Part shown: positions 40,457 to 48,315 of the stretch, piece by piece
Position numbering within the stretch: position 1 is the first letter of the stretch
How the letters are laid out: each line of letters opens with the position of its first letter
Assembly: GCF_003261635.1 (NCBI RefSeq)
Contig: NZ_QFXK01000038.1
Coordinates: forward strand, 124,001-188,000
DNA length: 64,000 bases
Reading direction: 5' to 3'
DNA from: Kribbella monticola
GTDB taxonomy: Bacteria > Actinomycetota > Actinomycetes > Propionibacteriales > Kribbellaceae
Position numbers and translations under genes: made by a program
Notes under the pieces: model-generated
Told to the model about the DNA's origin: nothing
Databases searched by the model: none
Seen by the model: only the letters and a program-made list of their open reading frames with translations

Positions 40457-41497
40457 CCGTACGCCGTCGAGCGCCTTCAGCGCCAGCCGTACGTCGGCCT
40501 CGGTCGAATACACGTGGAACGACGCCCGCAACCGCCCACCCCGTACTGCGGCCCGTACGCCGGCCGCCGCGAACGCCTCCTCCGCACCGGGCAGCTCCGC
40601 GCTGACGATCGCCGAGTCACCCGGGGGCAGATCGAGTCCCGCCCGGAACTCGTTCGCCAGCGCCAGGTTGTGCCGATGGATCTGCTCGACCCCGATCTCC
40701 TCGATGAGTTCCAGCGCGGGCGCCGCCCCGACGAAGCTGAACCAGGCGGGCGACTGGTCGAACCGGCGCGCGTCCGGCGCCAGGTGCATCCGCGTTCCGT
40801 AGTACGAGGTGTGGACGTCGTCGCCCGCGTACCAGCCGGCCGCCAGCGGTCGGCAGCGTTCCTGCAGTCGCGGTGAGAGATATCCGAAGGTGGCACCGCG
40901 CGGCGACATCAGCCACTTGTACGCGTGGGCGACCAACGCATCGACACCGTCGACCGTGATCGGCAGCCAACCGACGGCCTGGCTGGCGTCCACGACCAGC
41001 AGCGCGCCGACTTCCTTGCTGGCAGCAACCACTTTCGCGAGGTCGAGAACGGTACCGGTGGCCGACTGGACGGCGCTGACCGCGACCAGGTCGATCCCGG
41101 GCCGGATCGCGTCGAGAAAGTCCGCGGTACCGGCCGAGACGACGTGGATGCCGCGGTCCTCGTGCACCTTCCACGGGAAGACGTTCGAGGTGAACTCGAT
41201 GTCGTCGACCAGCACGGTCGAACCGTCCGGCAGGGAGTCCGCGATCGGGACGAGCGCGGCCGACACCGTGCTGCCGACGAAGACATCCGCCGCGTTCGCA
41301 CCGACCAGCCGGGCGAACGATTCCCGGGCACGCGTCGTCGACTCGTCCCACGGCTCCCAGCTCCTCGCCCCCACCCGCCAGTCCCGCAGCGCCGCTTGCA
41401 GGGCCGCCCACCCGGACCGCGGCGGCAGCCCGTACGAGGCAGTGTTCAACCACCCCGGCACGGGCTCCCACGGCTCGGCGTATTCGCTGACCGACAT
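40448..41497 (-). CDS. Class V aminotransferase-fold PLP enzyme
   Basis: 349 residues from ATG at 41497 (MSVSEYAEPWEPVPGWLNTA), with GGAG 5 nt upstream; frame open to 41524. The fold type I pattern of class V aminotransferases / cysteine desulfurases is clear: NTASYGLPPRS, VGSTVSAALVPIADSL, LLVVDASQAVGWLPI (PLP-pyridine Asp) and the PLP lysine in AHAYKWLMSPRG. A desulfurase active-site cysteine is not apparent. Likely acts on an amino acid or amino sugar; substrate unknown. Confidence 0.88.
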   Translation of the reverse strand: MSVSEYAEPWEPVPGWLNTASYGLPPRSGWAALQAALRDWRVGARSWEPWDESTTRARESFARLVGANAADVFVGSTVSAALVPIADSLPDGSTVLVDDIEFTSNVFPWKVHEDRGIHVVSAGTADFLDAIRPGIDLVAVSAVQSATGTVLDLAKVVAASKEVGALLVVDASQAVGWLPITVDGVDALVAHAYKWLMSPRGATFGYLSPRLQERCRPLAAGWYAGDDVHTSYYGTRMHLAPDARRFDQSPAWFSFVGAAPALELIEEIGVEQIHRHNLALANEFRAGLDLPPGDSAIVSAELPGAEEAFAAAGVRAAVRGGRLRASFHVYSTEADVRLALKALDGVRNS

Positions 41498-41570
41498 CCC
41501 GACTCCTCCGACGCGCGTTGCCAAAGTCCCGACTACCTATTCGATCACGAAGGAGAAGCCGGCTGGCCCG

Positions 41571-42131
41571 TCAGTGGGCGGCGCGCTTGCCGGCTGGGCT
41601 GAGAGCGTGCCAGGTGCCCTTCACGCCTTCGCCCAGTACGTCGCCAGGCACCTTGTCCTTGATGAACAGATAGAGCGGCCAGCCACCGAGCGTTGCCTGC
41701 ACGTCCCCGTCCGGCCGAACCACCTTGCCGAGCTTCGCCTGGTCAACGCCCGCACCGGCGACGACCCCCGCTTTCCCTACATACACAGGCTTCCAGGCGG
41801 TCAAACACTTCTTGCTCACACAGACCGACCGAGGTGGGTCGGTGCTGTCCAGCACCGACAGGTAGACCGTGAACCCTTCCGCGTTGACAGCAGTCGGGCC
41901 GAGCTTCGTAGTACCGGCTTTGATCACTACTGGAGCATCAGCTGACGGTGTGGTCGGAGACGGCGTTGCGGATGGCTTCGCTGCAGGTGGTTGGACTGCT
42001 GGTGGTTGCACAGCAGGCGGCTGTACTACGGGCGGGGTGCTGGTCGTGACGTTGCCGACCGCCGGGCTGAAGGCAGCGACCGCGACAGTGGCTCCGATGA
42101 CCCAGAGCATGGTGGGCAGGTTCTTGAACAT
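41571..42131 (-). CDS. Secreted-repeat protein (COG4315/PF03640-like), redox-linked
   Basis: 186 residues. Signal peptide MFKNLPTMLWVIGATVAVAAFS, then a Pro-rich linker with VQPPA repeats (about 35-65), then a domain with GFTVYLSVLDSTDPPRSVCVSKKCLTAWKPV and GGWPLYLFIKDKVPGD, the tandem secreted-repeat pattern. The two cysteines could form a disulfide or bind a cofactor. It is the last gene of a three-gene unit with a Rieske lipoprotein and a DUF6529 membrane protein, suggesting extracytoplasmic electron transfer. Confidence 0.82.
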   Translation of the reverse strand: MFKNLPTMLWVIGATVAVAAFSPAVGNVTTSTPPVVQPPAVQPPAVQPPAAKPSATPSPTTPSADAPVVIKAGTTKLGPTAVNAEGFTVYLSVLDSTDPPRSVCVSKKCLTAWKPVYVGKAGVVAGAGVDQAKLGKVVRPDGDVQATLGGWPLYLFIKDKVPGDVLGEGVKGTWHALSPAGKRAAH

Positions 42132-42142
42132 GACGAGCCCTT

Positions 42143-42619
42143 CTACGCCGGGAAGATCGCGCCGTCGCGCTGCTTGAACGCAACGGCCGGCAACGGCTTA
42201 CGGGCGGGCCCGGCGACCGGCTCACCACTGGTCGCGTCGAACTTGCTGCCGTGACACGGGCAGTTGATCGTGCCTTCCTCGACAGCAGTCACCGCGCAAC
42301 CCTGATGCGTACAGATCGCCGAGAACATACAGACCTTGCCGCTCTGGTCCTTGGTGAGCACGACGTTCTGGTCCTTGAGGATCACGCCGCCACCAGCCGG
42401 GATGTCCGCCACCTGCGCCAACGCGTTCTGCGCCGGTTGCTGTGGTTGTTCCGACTGCTGCGGGGCACTCGGTTGCGGAGCACTCGGCACCTGCGCCGGC
42501 TGAGTTGCCACCAGCGGCTCCGCGCGCTGCACGACACAGCCGCTCAGTACTACGGTCGCCGCCGCGCCGCCGGCGAGAAGTATCGTCCGCCGCTCGACCA
42601 CCTGGTCTGACTTGGTCAT
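42143..42619 (-). CDS. Rieske [2Fe-2S] lipoprotein
   Basis: 158 residues from ATG at 42619, with AGGAG 7 nt upstream. A signal with lipobox LSGC (cysteine near residue 28) anchors it outside the membrane. A Gln/Pro-rich linker (about 35-65) leads to the Rieske domain: CTHQGC (about 102-107) and CPCHGSKFD (about 119-127) supply the Cys/His cluster ligands. High-potential Rieske fold similar to the QcrA/arsenite-oxidase type. Between the DUF6529 gene and the secreted-repeat gene. Confidence 0.93.
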   Translation of the reverse strand: MTKSDQVVERRTILLAGGAAATVVLSGCVVQRAEPLVATQPAQVPSAPQPSAPQQSEQPQQPAQNALAQVADIPAGGGVILKDQNVVLTKDQSGKVCMFSAICTHQGCAVTAVEEGTINCPCHGSKFDATSGEPVAGPARKPLPAVAFKQRDGAIFPA

Positions 42620-42645
42620 TTCACAACTCCTGTTCGTGGGCGTTG

Positions 42646-43227
42646 TCAGCGCAACGGGACGCCGGATTGGGTGAAGTACCAGAGCGCCGCCGTGGCCCAC
42701 GCTCCGACCAGCAGGGAGAACAAGAGGCCGCCAGAGATCGGCAGTGCCCAGCTGGGCATCTTCTTGGCGCGCAGTGCGAGCATCTTGGTCGTGAACGCGC
42801 CGTAGAACGCACAGCCGAACAGCGAATGCAGGGCAGTGCGAGTGTCAAAGGTGCTGTAACCGAGGCTCCACAAGCAGTGGTAGGCCACCGGCAGCGTCGC
42901 CACGAAGGCGATGGATCCACTCCATCGGTGCAGCTGCGACAGGTAACCAGGCGCCTTCCGCTTGACCGGCAACCGGCCGTACATCCACAGGGCCGACACC
43001 ACCTGGAAGACCACCAGTACTACGGCCGCTGTCGCCAGCCAGGCCTTCATGGCCGGCAGCGAGGTGAACCCGACCAGCAGCGCCAACGGGCGCCCGGTCG
43101 GCTCGTGCACCTTCCCGTAGATCCCCAGTGACAAAGCGACCAGCGCTCCTGCCACCGCAAACCCCAACAGCGGAATCGCTCCCTGCACAGGCGATCCAGC
43201 GTCCGTAGTACCGGTCTTCGTCTCCAT
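42646..43227 (-). CDS. DUF6529 family membrane protein (cytochrome b561-like)
   Basis: 193 residues from ATG at 43227. About five helices: LLGFAVAGALVALSLGIYG, AMKAWLATAAVVLVVFQVVSALW, GSIAFVATLPVAYHCLW, ALHSLFGCAFYGAFTTKML and GGLLFSLLVGAWATAALWYF. Histidines at membrane edges (LHRWSGS, YHCLW, LHSLFGC) are suited to bind heme b as in cytochrome b561-type proteins. It heads a three-gene unit with the Rieske lipoprotein and the secreted-repeat protein. Heme binding is inferred. Confidence 0.82.
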   Translation of the reverse strand: METKTGTTDAGSPVQGAIPLLGFAVAGALVALSLGIYGKVHEPTGRPLALLVGFTSLPAMKAWLATAAVVLVVFQVVSALWMYGRLPVKRKAPGYLSQLHRWSGSIAFVATLPVAYHCLWSLGYSTFDTRTALHSLFGCAFYGAFTTKMLALRAKKMPSWALPISGGLLFSLLVGAWATAALWYFTQSGVPLR

Positions 43228-43313
43228 GGCCGTTCCGTCCCTCGATGACCTCACCCCTCCGCGAGGTCGTACAGGGCAGTACGTCCAACCGGCCCGACCG
43301 GTTCAGCCGAAGT

Positions 43314-43736
43314 TCAATGGCGCTGGTGGATCTTCGTCACCAGGCGGTGCAGAGTCGCCCGCTCGGTCGCCGTCAACGGCTGCAGCGTTGTCTTTTCTAC
43401 TTCCCGTACTACGGTTCGCGCGGCACTGAGCGCCTTCTTCCCCTGCGGGGTCAGGGAGATCCGGTAGCGGCGGCGATCGGCCGGATCGCGGTTGCGGGAG
43501 ACCAGACCATCGGCGAGCAGACCGTCCATCAAGCGGACCATGTCGCTCGGGTCGACGCCGAGGCCGGCGGCGAGCTCGTTCTGGGCGGCGGGGCCCTGGT
43601 CACCGAGCTCGGCCAGCGCGGCCAGTTGCCACAGGGTGATGCCGGGCTTGACCGCCAGTCGCTCGGCGATCGCCCGTCGGCCGGCCACGCCGACCTTGTG
43701 CAGCACGAACGTGGTCATCCCCAGCAGCGTCTCCAT
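43314..43736 (-). CDS. MarR-family transcriptional regulator
   Basis: 140 residues from ATG at 43736 (METLLGMTTFVLHKVG); frame open to 43778. The winged helix spans about 35-100: LWQLAALAELGDQGPAAQNELA, GVDPSDMVRLMDGLLADGLVSRNRDPADRRRYRISLTPQG, typical of MarR. Divergent from the VOC protein at 43795 which it probably regulates. Gap of 58 bp contains inverted CCAA/TTGG elements. Confidence 0.92.
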   Translation of the reverse strand: METLLGMTTFVLHKVGVAGRRAIAERLAVKPGITLWQLAALAELGDQGPAAQNELAAGLGVDPSDMVRLMDGLLADGLVSRNRDPADRRRYRISLTPQGKKALSAARTVVREVEKTTLQPLTATERATLHRLVTKIHQRH

Positions 43737-43743
43737 CGAGCTA

Positions 43744-43775
43744 TTGTAGGCTAGGACCAATGGTTGGTTGATACC
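43744..43775. promoter_or_regulatory. Candidate MarR operator in divergent promoter
   Basis: ATTG and CCAAT elements around TAGGCTAGGA, and CCAATGGTTGG immediately after, form imperfect dyads between the divergent MarR and VOC genes. Weak but correctly placed. Confidence 0.35.
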
Positions 43776-43794
43776 CACTAATCTGGAGCTGACG

Positions 43795-44199
43795 ATGGAC
43801 GTGCTGTACCCGCGCCTGCTGGTGCGTGATTTCCCTGCCGCCGTGGAGTTCTACCGCGGTGTCCTGGCCGAGCTGTTCGACGTCCAGCCGGTCAAGGTGA
43901 TCCCCGAGGCCGCCTACGCGAACTGGGACATCGAGGGACAGGCCGGCCTGGTTCTCTACGGTCGCTCGATGATCGCGGACACCATCGGCACCACCGAGTT
44001 GCCGGCAACGGCCGAGTCGCAGGACTCCGCCATGCTCGTCTTCAAGGTCGACTCGGTGGACGAGGCGGTCACCGTTCTGGAGAAGTACGGCGCAACGGTC
44101 CTCGCTCCTGCACAGGACCGCCCGCAGTGGGGCCCTACCCTCCGCACCGCCCACTTCCGTGCACCCGACGGCACCCTGCTCGAACTCCAGTCCTACTAG
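43795..44199 (+). CDS. VOC superfamily (glyoxalase/bleomycin-resistance-like) protein
   Basis: 134 residues from ATG at 43795 with GGAG about 8 nt upstream. The paired beta-alpha-beta modules are clear: YPRLLVRDFPAAVEFYRGVL at the start and VFKVDSVDEAVTVLEKYGA to AHFRAPDGTLLELQSY at the end. The metal-ligand glutamate near the C-terminus (LLELQ) is retained. Function may be dioxygenase, isomerase or binding protein. Divergent from MarR. Confidence 0.87.
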   Translation: MDVLYPRLLVRDFPAAVEFYRGVLAELFDVQPVKVIPEAAYANWDIEGQAGLVLYGRSMIADTIGTTELPATAESQDSAMLVFKVDSVDEAVTVLEKYGATVLAPAQDRPQWGPTLRTAHFRAPDGTLLELQSY

Positions 44200-44264
44200 C
44201 CGACTCGGTGTTAGCTTGAGGTGAGCGGTCTGGGACTTTCCCGGGTCGGCGGAGGAGGATGACG

Positions 44265-44567
44265 ATGAGCTTCGACAGACCTGGACTTCCGCATCCCGGC
44301 AAGCCGGCGAACGAGGCCGAGATCGACGAGACCTTGACCGAGGACGGTGTCGAGTTGACCGACGGCGAGCTCGACGGGCTCGAGCACCCAGGGGCTCGCT
44401 CCGAGGGGCCGGTGCCGAACGAACCGCGCCACCGGGCCCACCCGGCAGCCGAAGGCGGGTCGGCGGACGGCGTACCGGCGTACGGGCAGGTGGACGGGGA
44501 GCCGGTCGACGATCCGGCCCATGACGATCCGGCCCATGACGACCCGGCGCACGACCGGACGGACTGA
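44265..44567 (+). CDS. Small acidic hypothetical protein with DDPAH repeats
   Basis: 100 residues from ATG at 44265 (102 if the ATG at 44259 is used); GGAGGAGG precedes both. Very acidic and probably disordered (EIDETLTEDGVELTDGELDG). The C-terminus repeats DDPAH three times, encoded by three 15-bp units at 44508-44552. Unknown function; the strong ribosome-binding site supports translation. Confidence 0.65.
   Translation: MSFDRPGLPHPGKPANEAEIDETLTEDGVELTDGELDGLEHPGARSEGPVPNEPRHRAHPAAEGGSADGVPAYGQVDGEPVDDPAHDDPAHDDPAHDRTD
44508..44552. repeat. 15-bp tandem repeat, three copies
   Basis: GACGATCCGGCCCAT at 44508-44522 and 44523-44537 are identical; 44538-44552 differs at three bases. The unit encodes DDPAH in frame. 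Confidence 0.9.
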
Positions 44568-44648
44568 GCGAGCGCGGCGGTCCGGTCGCCGTTCGGCCGG
44601 CGGCGAAAACGGTCGCGGGACGCGGCAGCGCGGTGTCACACTCTGCGC

Positions 44649-45290
44649 GTGGCCACTGAGTCGGAGCTTGCCGAGACCAACCGGATCGAGGCGTTCAGCG
44701 ACGGCGTGTTCGCGATCGCGATCACCCTGCTGGTGCTGGAACTGCACGTCCCGGACGCGCCCGAGGGCGAGCTCTGGCACGCGTTGCGGCAGGAGTGGCC
44801 GCAGTTCGGCGCGTACCTGACCAGTTTCGTCATCCTCGGCATCATGTGGATCAACCACCACTCGATGTTCCGGCAGATCCGGCGGGCCGACCGCGGGGTG
44901 ATGTTCCTCAACCTGTTCCTGTTGCTGTGGACCGCGCTGTTGCCGTTCCCGACCAACCTGTTCGCGGAGAAGCTGAAGGATCACACGATCGACGCCCACG
45001 TCGCCGCGGCCGTCTACAGCACCAATCTCACGCTGGCCGCGATCGCCTTCAGCGCGATCTGGTGGCACGTGCTGCGCACCCACCTGGTCGACCACGACAT
45101 GAGCCGGTCGGAGCAGCGCAAGTCCGTACTGCGGTACTCGGTCGGCACCGTCATCTACGCGGCGACCATCGGCCTGTCCTTCATCTCGGCCCCGCTCACC
45201 CTACTGATCCAGTTCCTCCTGGCCCTGTACTACGGCTTCGAACAACTCCGCACCCGCAGCGACCTCAGCGCTCCCGCCGGAAGCGCGTGA
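44649..45290 (+). CDS. TMEM175-family (DUF1211) potassium channel-like protein
   Basis: 213 residues from GTG at 44649. The first helix has the family hallmark RIEAFSDGVFAIAITLLVLEL (about residues 12-32), whose FSDG segment and Leu lining form the TMEM175 selectivity region. About six membrane helices follow (FGAYLTSFVILGIMWINHHSMF, MFLNLFLLLWTALLPFPTN and others). One 6-TM repeat per subunit, so a tetramer, as in bacterial TMEM175. Convergent and 26 bp overlapping with the GNAT gene. Confidence 0.9.
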   Translation: MATESELAETNRIEAFSDGVFAIAITLLVLELHVPDAPEGELWHALRQEWPQFGAYLTSFVILGIMWINHHSMFRQIRRADRGVMFLNLFLLLWTALLPFPTNLFAEKLKDHTIDAHVAAAVYSTNLTLAAIAFSAIWWHVLRTHLVDHDMSRSEQRKSVLRYSVGTVIYAATIGLSFISAPLTLLIQFLLALYYGFEQLRTRSDLSAPAGSA

Positions 45291-45726
45291 CCTGTACGCC
45301 GGGAGCGACTGTGATCCGCTCGGTCTCCTGGTAGCCGCGGGACAGGTAGAGGCGGGTGGCCGGGGTGTTCGCGGTGCCGGTCGAGACCAGGCCGATCGGG
45401 CGCGGCTCGAGTGCGTCGAGGTGGTCGAGGAGGGCTCGTCCATGTCCCTGGCGAGCATGAGCCGGGTCGACGACCAGGCGGCTGATCTCGACGGTCTCGG
45501 CGTCGGGGAGTTCGTAGGCGACCGCGCCGACCAGCGAGTCTCCGTCGTACCGGGCCAGCCAGTTTTCGGTGGACGACATCAGTCCGGCGAGGTCTTCGTG
45601 CAACGGCGGGATGCCGTCAAACCCGATCAGTTCGGCCTCGACCGCGTAGGCCCGGTGCTGCACCGGCAACACTTGCTTCGCGGTCTCGGCGTCGGTGACA
45701 TCGATGGCAAGGATCTGGAAGCTCAC
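45265..45726 (-). CDS. GNAT-family N-acetyltransferase
   Basis: 153 residues. Standard GNAT fold: GDSLVGAVAYEL, then ISRLVVDPAHARQGHGRALLDHLDAL with the Q/RxxGxG/A acetyl-CoA loop, and a closing NTPATRLYLSRGYQETERI. Acceptor unknown. Its 3' end overlaps the TMEM175-like gene; it is divergent from the penicillin-acylase-like gene. Confidence 0.9.
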   Translation of the reverse strand: MSFQILAIDVTDAETAKQVLPVQHRAYAVEAELIGFDGIPPLHEDLAGLMSSTENWLARYDGDSLVGAVAYELPDAETVEISRLVVDPAHARQGHGRALLDHLDALEPRPIGLVSTGTANTPATRLYLSRGYQETERITVAPGVQVTRFRRER

Positions 45727-45813
45727 GGCTCATCCTCACACGGCGCGTAATGGCCGAGCGCGGCCCGCGAGGGCGACGGTAGGTTGGTGGCCCCGAGCAG
45801 CGGAGGATACCGA

Positions 45814-47868
45814 GTGAGTGCCGAGACGTTCCGCGATGCCTGGGGTGTGCCGCATCTGCGAGCGGGCGATCCGGTCGAACTGGCTCAGCTGCAGGGCCGC
45901 AACGCGGCGACGGACCGGGCCTGGCAGATCGAGTTGCAGCGACGACGGTTCCTCGGTACCAGCGCCGCCTTTCTCGGCGCCGAAGCGGTTGGCTGGGACA
46001 CCTTCGCCCGCCAGGCCCGCCTCGCCGACACCGCTGAACGCTGCTACCGGAATCTCGACGACGAGACGCGCGGCTGGCTCACGGCGTACGTGACAGGAGT
46101 CAACGAAGGGCTGCCGACGGGTGCGGCGCGCGCTCCCGAATTCGCCGAGACCGGGCTGACGCTGCAGGAGTGGGAGCCCTGGGCGCCGCTCGGCGTCTGG
46201 CTCGCGATCCACGTCATGTTCGCCGGCTTCCCGAACAAGCTCTGGCGCGAACACGTCGTCCACCATCTCGGTGAGGCAGCGATCGACCTCTTCGACTCCG
46301 AAGGCCCGAGTACTGCGGGCAGCAACGGCTGGCTGATCGCCGGCGACCGCACCGCGACCGGTGCGCCTCTGATCGCAGGCGATCCGCATCGCTACATCGA
46401 GAGCCCGGGCGTCTATCAGCAGGTGCGGCTCGCCTGCCCGCAGTACGACGTGATCGGGCTCGCCGTGCCGGGGATTCCCGGGATCGCGCACTTCGGCCAC
46501 ACCGGCAAGGTCGCCTGGGCGATCACGAACGCGATGGCCGACTACCAGGATCTCTTCGCGGAACAACTGAGGCGGACGACCGACGGCGTGGAGGCGCTCG
46601 GCCCGGACGGTTGGCGCTCGGCCGCCGTCCATACCGAGGTGTTCGAGGTCGCGGGGGCCGCACCGGTCGAGGTCGAGGTGATCGAGACCGACCGCGGCCC
46701 GGTGATCATCGGCGGCCCGGACGAGCGCGCGATCAGCCTGCGGTATCCGCCGCGAGTCACCGGCCGACTCGGTTTCGAAGTACTGCCGAAGTTGCTGGCG
46801 GCAACCACTGTCGCCGGCATCGACGCGGCGGACGCCGACTGGGTGGAGCCGGTCAACGTGATCCTCGCGGCGGATACCGAGGGTGGCCTGCTGCATCGGA
46901 CCGCCGGACTGGTGCCGACGCGGCATCCGGCCAACTCCCGCCGCGTCGTACCGGGCTGGGAGGCCGAGTACGCCTGGCAGGGCTGGTACGACCCGATGCC
47001 TGCGGCAACCATCGACGAGTACGCCGTGATGGCGAACGGGCGGGAGCTGGCCGAGCCGCTGGGGACGGAGTTCGCGGCCCCGCATCGGTCGAACCGGATC
47101 CGGGAGCTGGTCAGTTCGCGCGACGACTGGACCGCGGCCGAGATGCCTGACATCCACCGGGACACCCTGCTCGGCTCTGCTGCCCTGATGCTGGGTCTCC
47201 TGGTGGGGTTGGAAGATCTGTCCGCCGAGGCGACCTCCGTGCGCGCGGAACTGACAGCGTGGGACCAGCGGATGGACGCGAGCAGTACCACGGCGTCGAC
47301 GTACGCCGCCTTTCGCAAGGCGCTCGTCCATCGCCTCGCCGACCATCCGACGCTGGCCGTGCTCGAGGACGATCTCGACTGTCCCGAGCTCTTCGTACCG
47401 TGGATGGACCTGCTCGCCCATGTCGGTTTCGCGCTGGAGAACCTGATCACCACCGACCTGCTGCCGGACGTCAACGTCCGCTGGCTCGCGCGGGAGGCGC
47501 TCGAAGAGGTCGCCCACAGCAAACCCCGCAAGCCGTGGGGTGAGACGCACCAACTCTCGCCGCTGCACGCGCTCCGCGGGCCACTCTTCACCGCGGCCGA
47601 GGAGCCGATCGACCTTGCGCTGTCCGGCGACCACCACTGCGTGCTGTCGACGTCGAGCCTCCCGGGCCTGACCGACGTCTGCATCCGCGCCTCAGCAGCC
47701 CGCTACGCCTGGGACCTCGCCGACCGCTCCAACAGCGCCTGGTCGGTCCCGCTGGGCGCCTCGGGCGTCCTGGGCGACCCCCACCACCACGACCAACTCC
47801 CCTTTTGGCTGCAGGGCACCCTCATCCCCATCACCACAGATTGGGACGAGCTGACTCCCGAAGTGTGA
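45814..47868 (+). CDS. Penicillin acylase family Ntn-hydrolase (S45)
   Basis: 684 residues from GTG at 45814 with GGAGG about 7 nt upstream. The frame is open to 45784. The N-terminus (FRDAWGVPHLRAGDPVELAQLQGR) is the family's alpha chain start. The autoprocessing site is GSNGWLIAGDRTATGAPLIAGDPH near residues 169-192, with the Ser nucleophile exposed after cleavage. No signal peptide is visible, unlike periplasmic penicillin G acylases, so it may be intracellular. It may act on acyl-homoserine lactones or other N-acyl amides. Confidence 0.9.
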   Translation: MSAETFRDAWGVPHLRAGDPVELAQLQGRNAATDRAWQIELQRRRFLGTSAAFLGAEAVGWDTFARQARLADTAERCYRNLDDETRGWLTAYVTGVNEGLPTGAARAPEFAETGLTLQEWEPWAPLGVWLAIHVMFAGFPNKLWREHVVHHLGEAAIDLFDSEGPSTAGSNGWLIAGDRTATGAPLIAGDPHRYIESPGVYQQVRLACPQYDVIGLAVPGIPGIAHFGHTGKVAWAITNAMADYQDLFAEQLRRTTDGVEALGPDGWRSAAVHTEVFEVAGAAPVEVEVIETDRGPVIIGGPDERAISLRYPPRVTGRLGFEVLPKLLAATTVAGIDAADADWVEPVNVILAADTEGGLLHRTAGLVPTRHPANSRRVVPGWEAEYAWQGWYDPMPAATIDEYAVMANGRELAEPLGTEFAAPHRSNRIRELVSSRDDWTAAEMPDIHRDTLLGSAALMLGLLVGLEDLSAEATSVRAELTAWDQRMDASSTTASTYAAFRKALVHRLADHPTLAVLEDDLDCPELFVPWMDLLAHVGFALENLITTDLLPDVNVRWLAREALEEVAHSKPRKPWGETHQLSPLHALRGPLFTAAEEPIDLALSGDHHCVLSTSSLPGLTDVCIRASAARYAWDLADRSNSAWSVPLGASGVLGDPHHHDQLPFWLQGTLIPITTDWDELTPEV

Positions 47869-48310
47869 GTCAGGACGGGGTTGGCTCGGCGGGGCGGGTG
47901 GTCAGGGCCGGCGGAACTGGCCGGTGCGCGCCGGGCGGGGTCAGGATGGGGTTGGCTCGGGGGTTTTGGGTTTGTGGTCTCGGCCGGCGGGGCGGCGGTC
48001 GGTGGGTTGGTGGTCGGTTGTGCGGGGGGCGGGGCAGACCGGGCCGCGGCGGATCGGGCCGCCTCCTAGTCGCCTGCTCTTCCACTGCTTCTCTTCGTAG
48101 TCGTAGTAAGTGTCGACGCCTCCGACTGTCATTGATGTCCTCCCGTCAACCCCCGCGACGTGCAATGCCTGATCTACAGTCCGTCACCGGAGCCCGGAAG
48201 ACAAGCGATTCTTGAACTACCACCGACAACCGGACTCCATCGCCCCGATTTCCCCCGTTTTGTCCAGACTTTTGAACCCACAAAGGGCAATCGGTGAGAT
48301 CTCAAACGCT
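47869..48310. other. Intergenic region with G-rich direct repeat and a small ORF
   Basis: Two copies of a 19-bp sequence ending in GGGGTTGGCTCGG occur at 47871-47889 and 47942-47960, one base different. The middle is very G-rich on the plus strand. The small minus-strand ORF at 47941-48132 is described separately. The 48133-48310 part has no gene that I can see. Confidence 0.6.
47941..48132 (-). CDS. Small Tyr/Arg-rich ORF with strong ribosome-binding site
   Basis: 63 residues from ATG at 48132. GGGAGG ends 6 nt upstream, one of the best ribosome-binding sites in the window. The N-terminal half reads MTVGGVDTYYDYEEKQWKSR then a Gly/Arg-rich turn; the C-terminal half is Pro/Arg-rich and disordered. 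It may be a short regulatory peptide, a peptide-precursor, or a decayed gene start. No known family recognised. Confidence 0.5.
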   Translation of the reverse strand: MTVGGVDTYYDYEEKQWKSRRLGGGPIRRGPVCPAPRTTDHQPTDRRPAGRDHKPKTPEPTPS

Positions 48311-48315
48311 TTACT

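Noticed and set aside
45736-47637. 633-codon minus-strand frame
   Set aside because: Antisense to the penicillin-acylase-family gene; no domains.
47869-48060. G-rich repeats as a possible CRISPR or iteron array
   Set aside because: Only two 19-bp copies 71 bp apart; no regular spacing.
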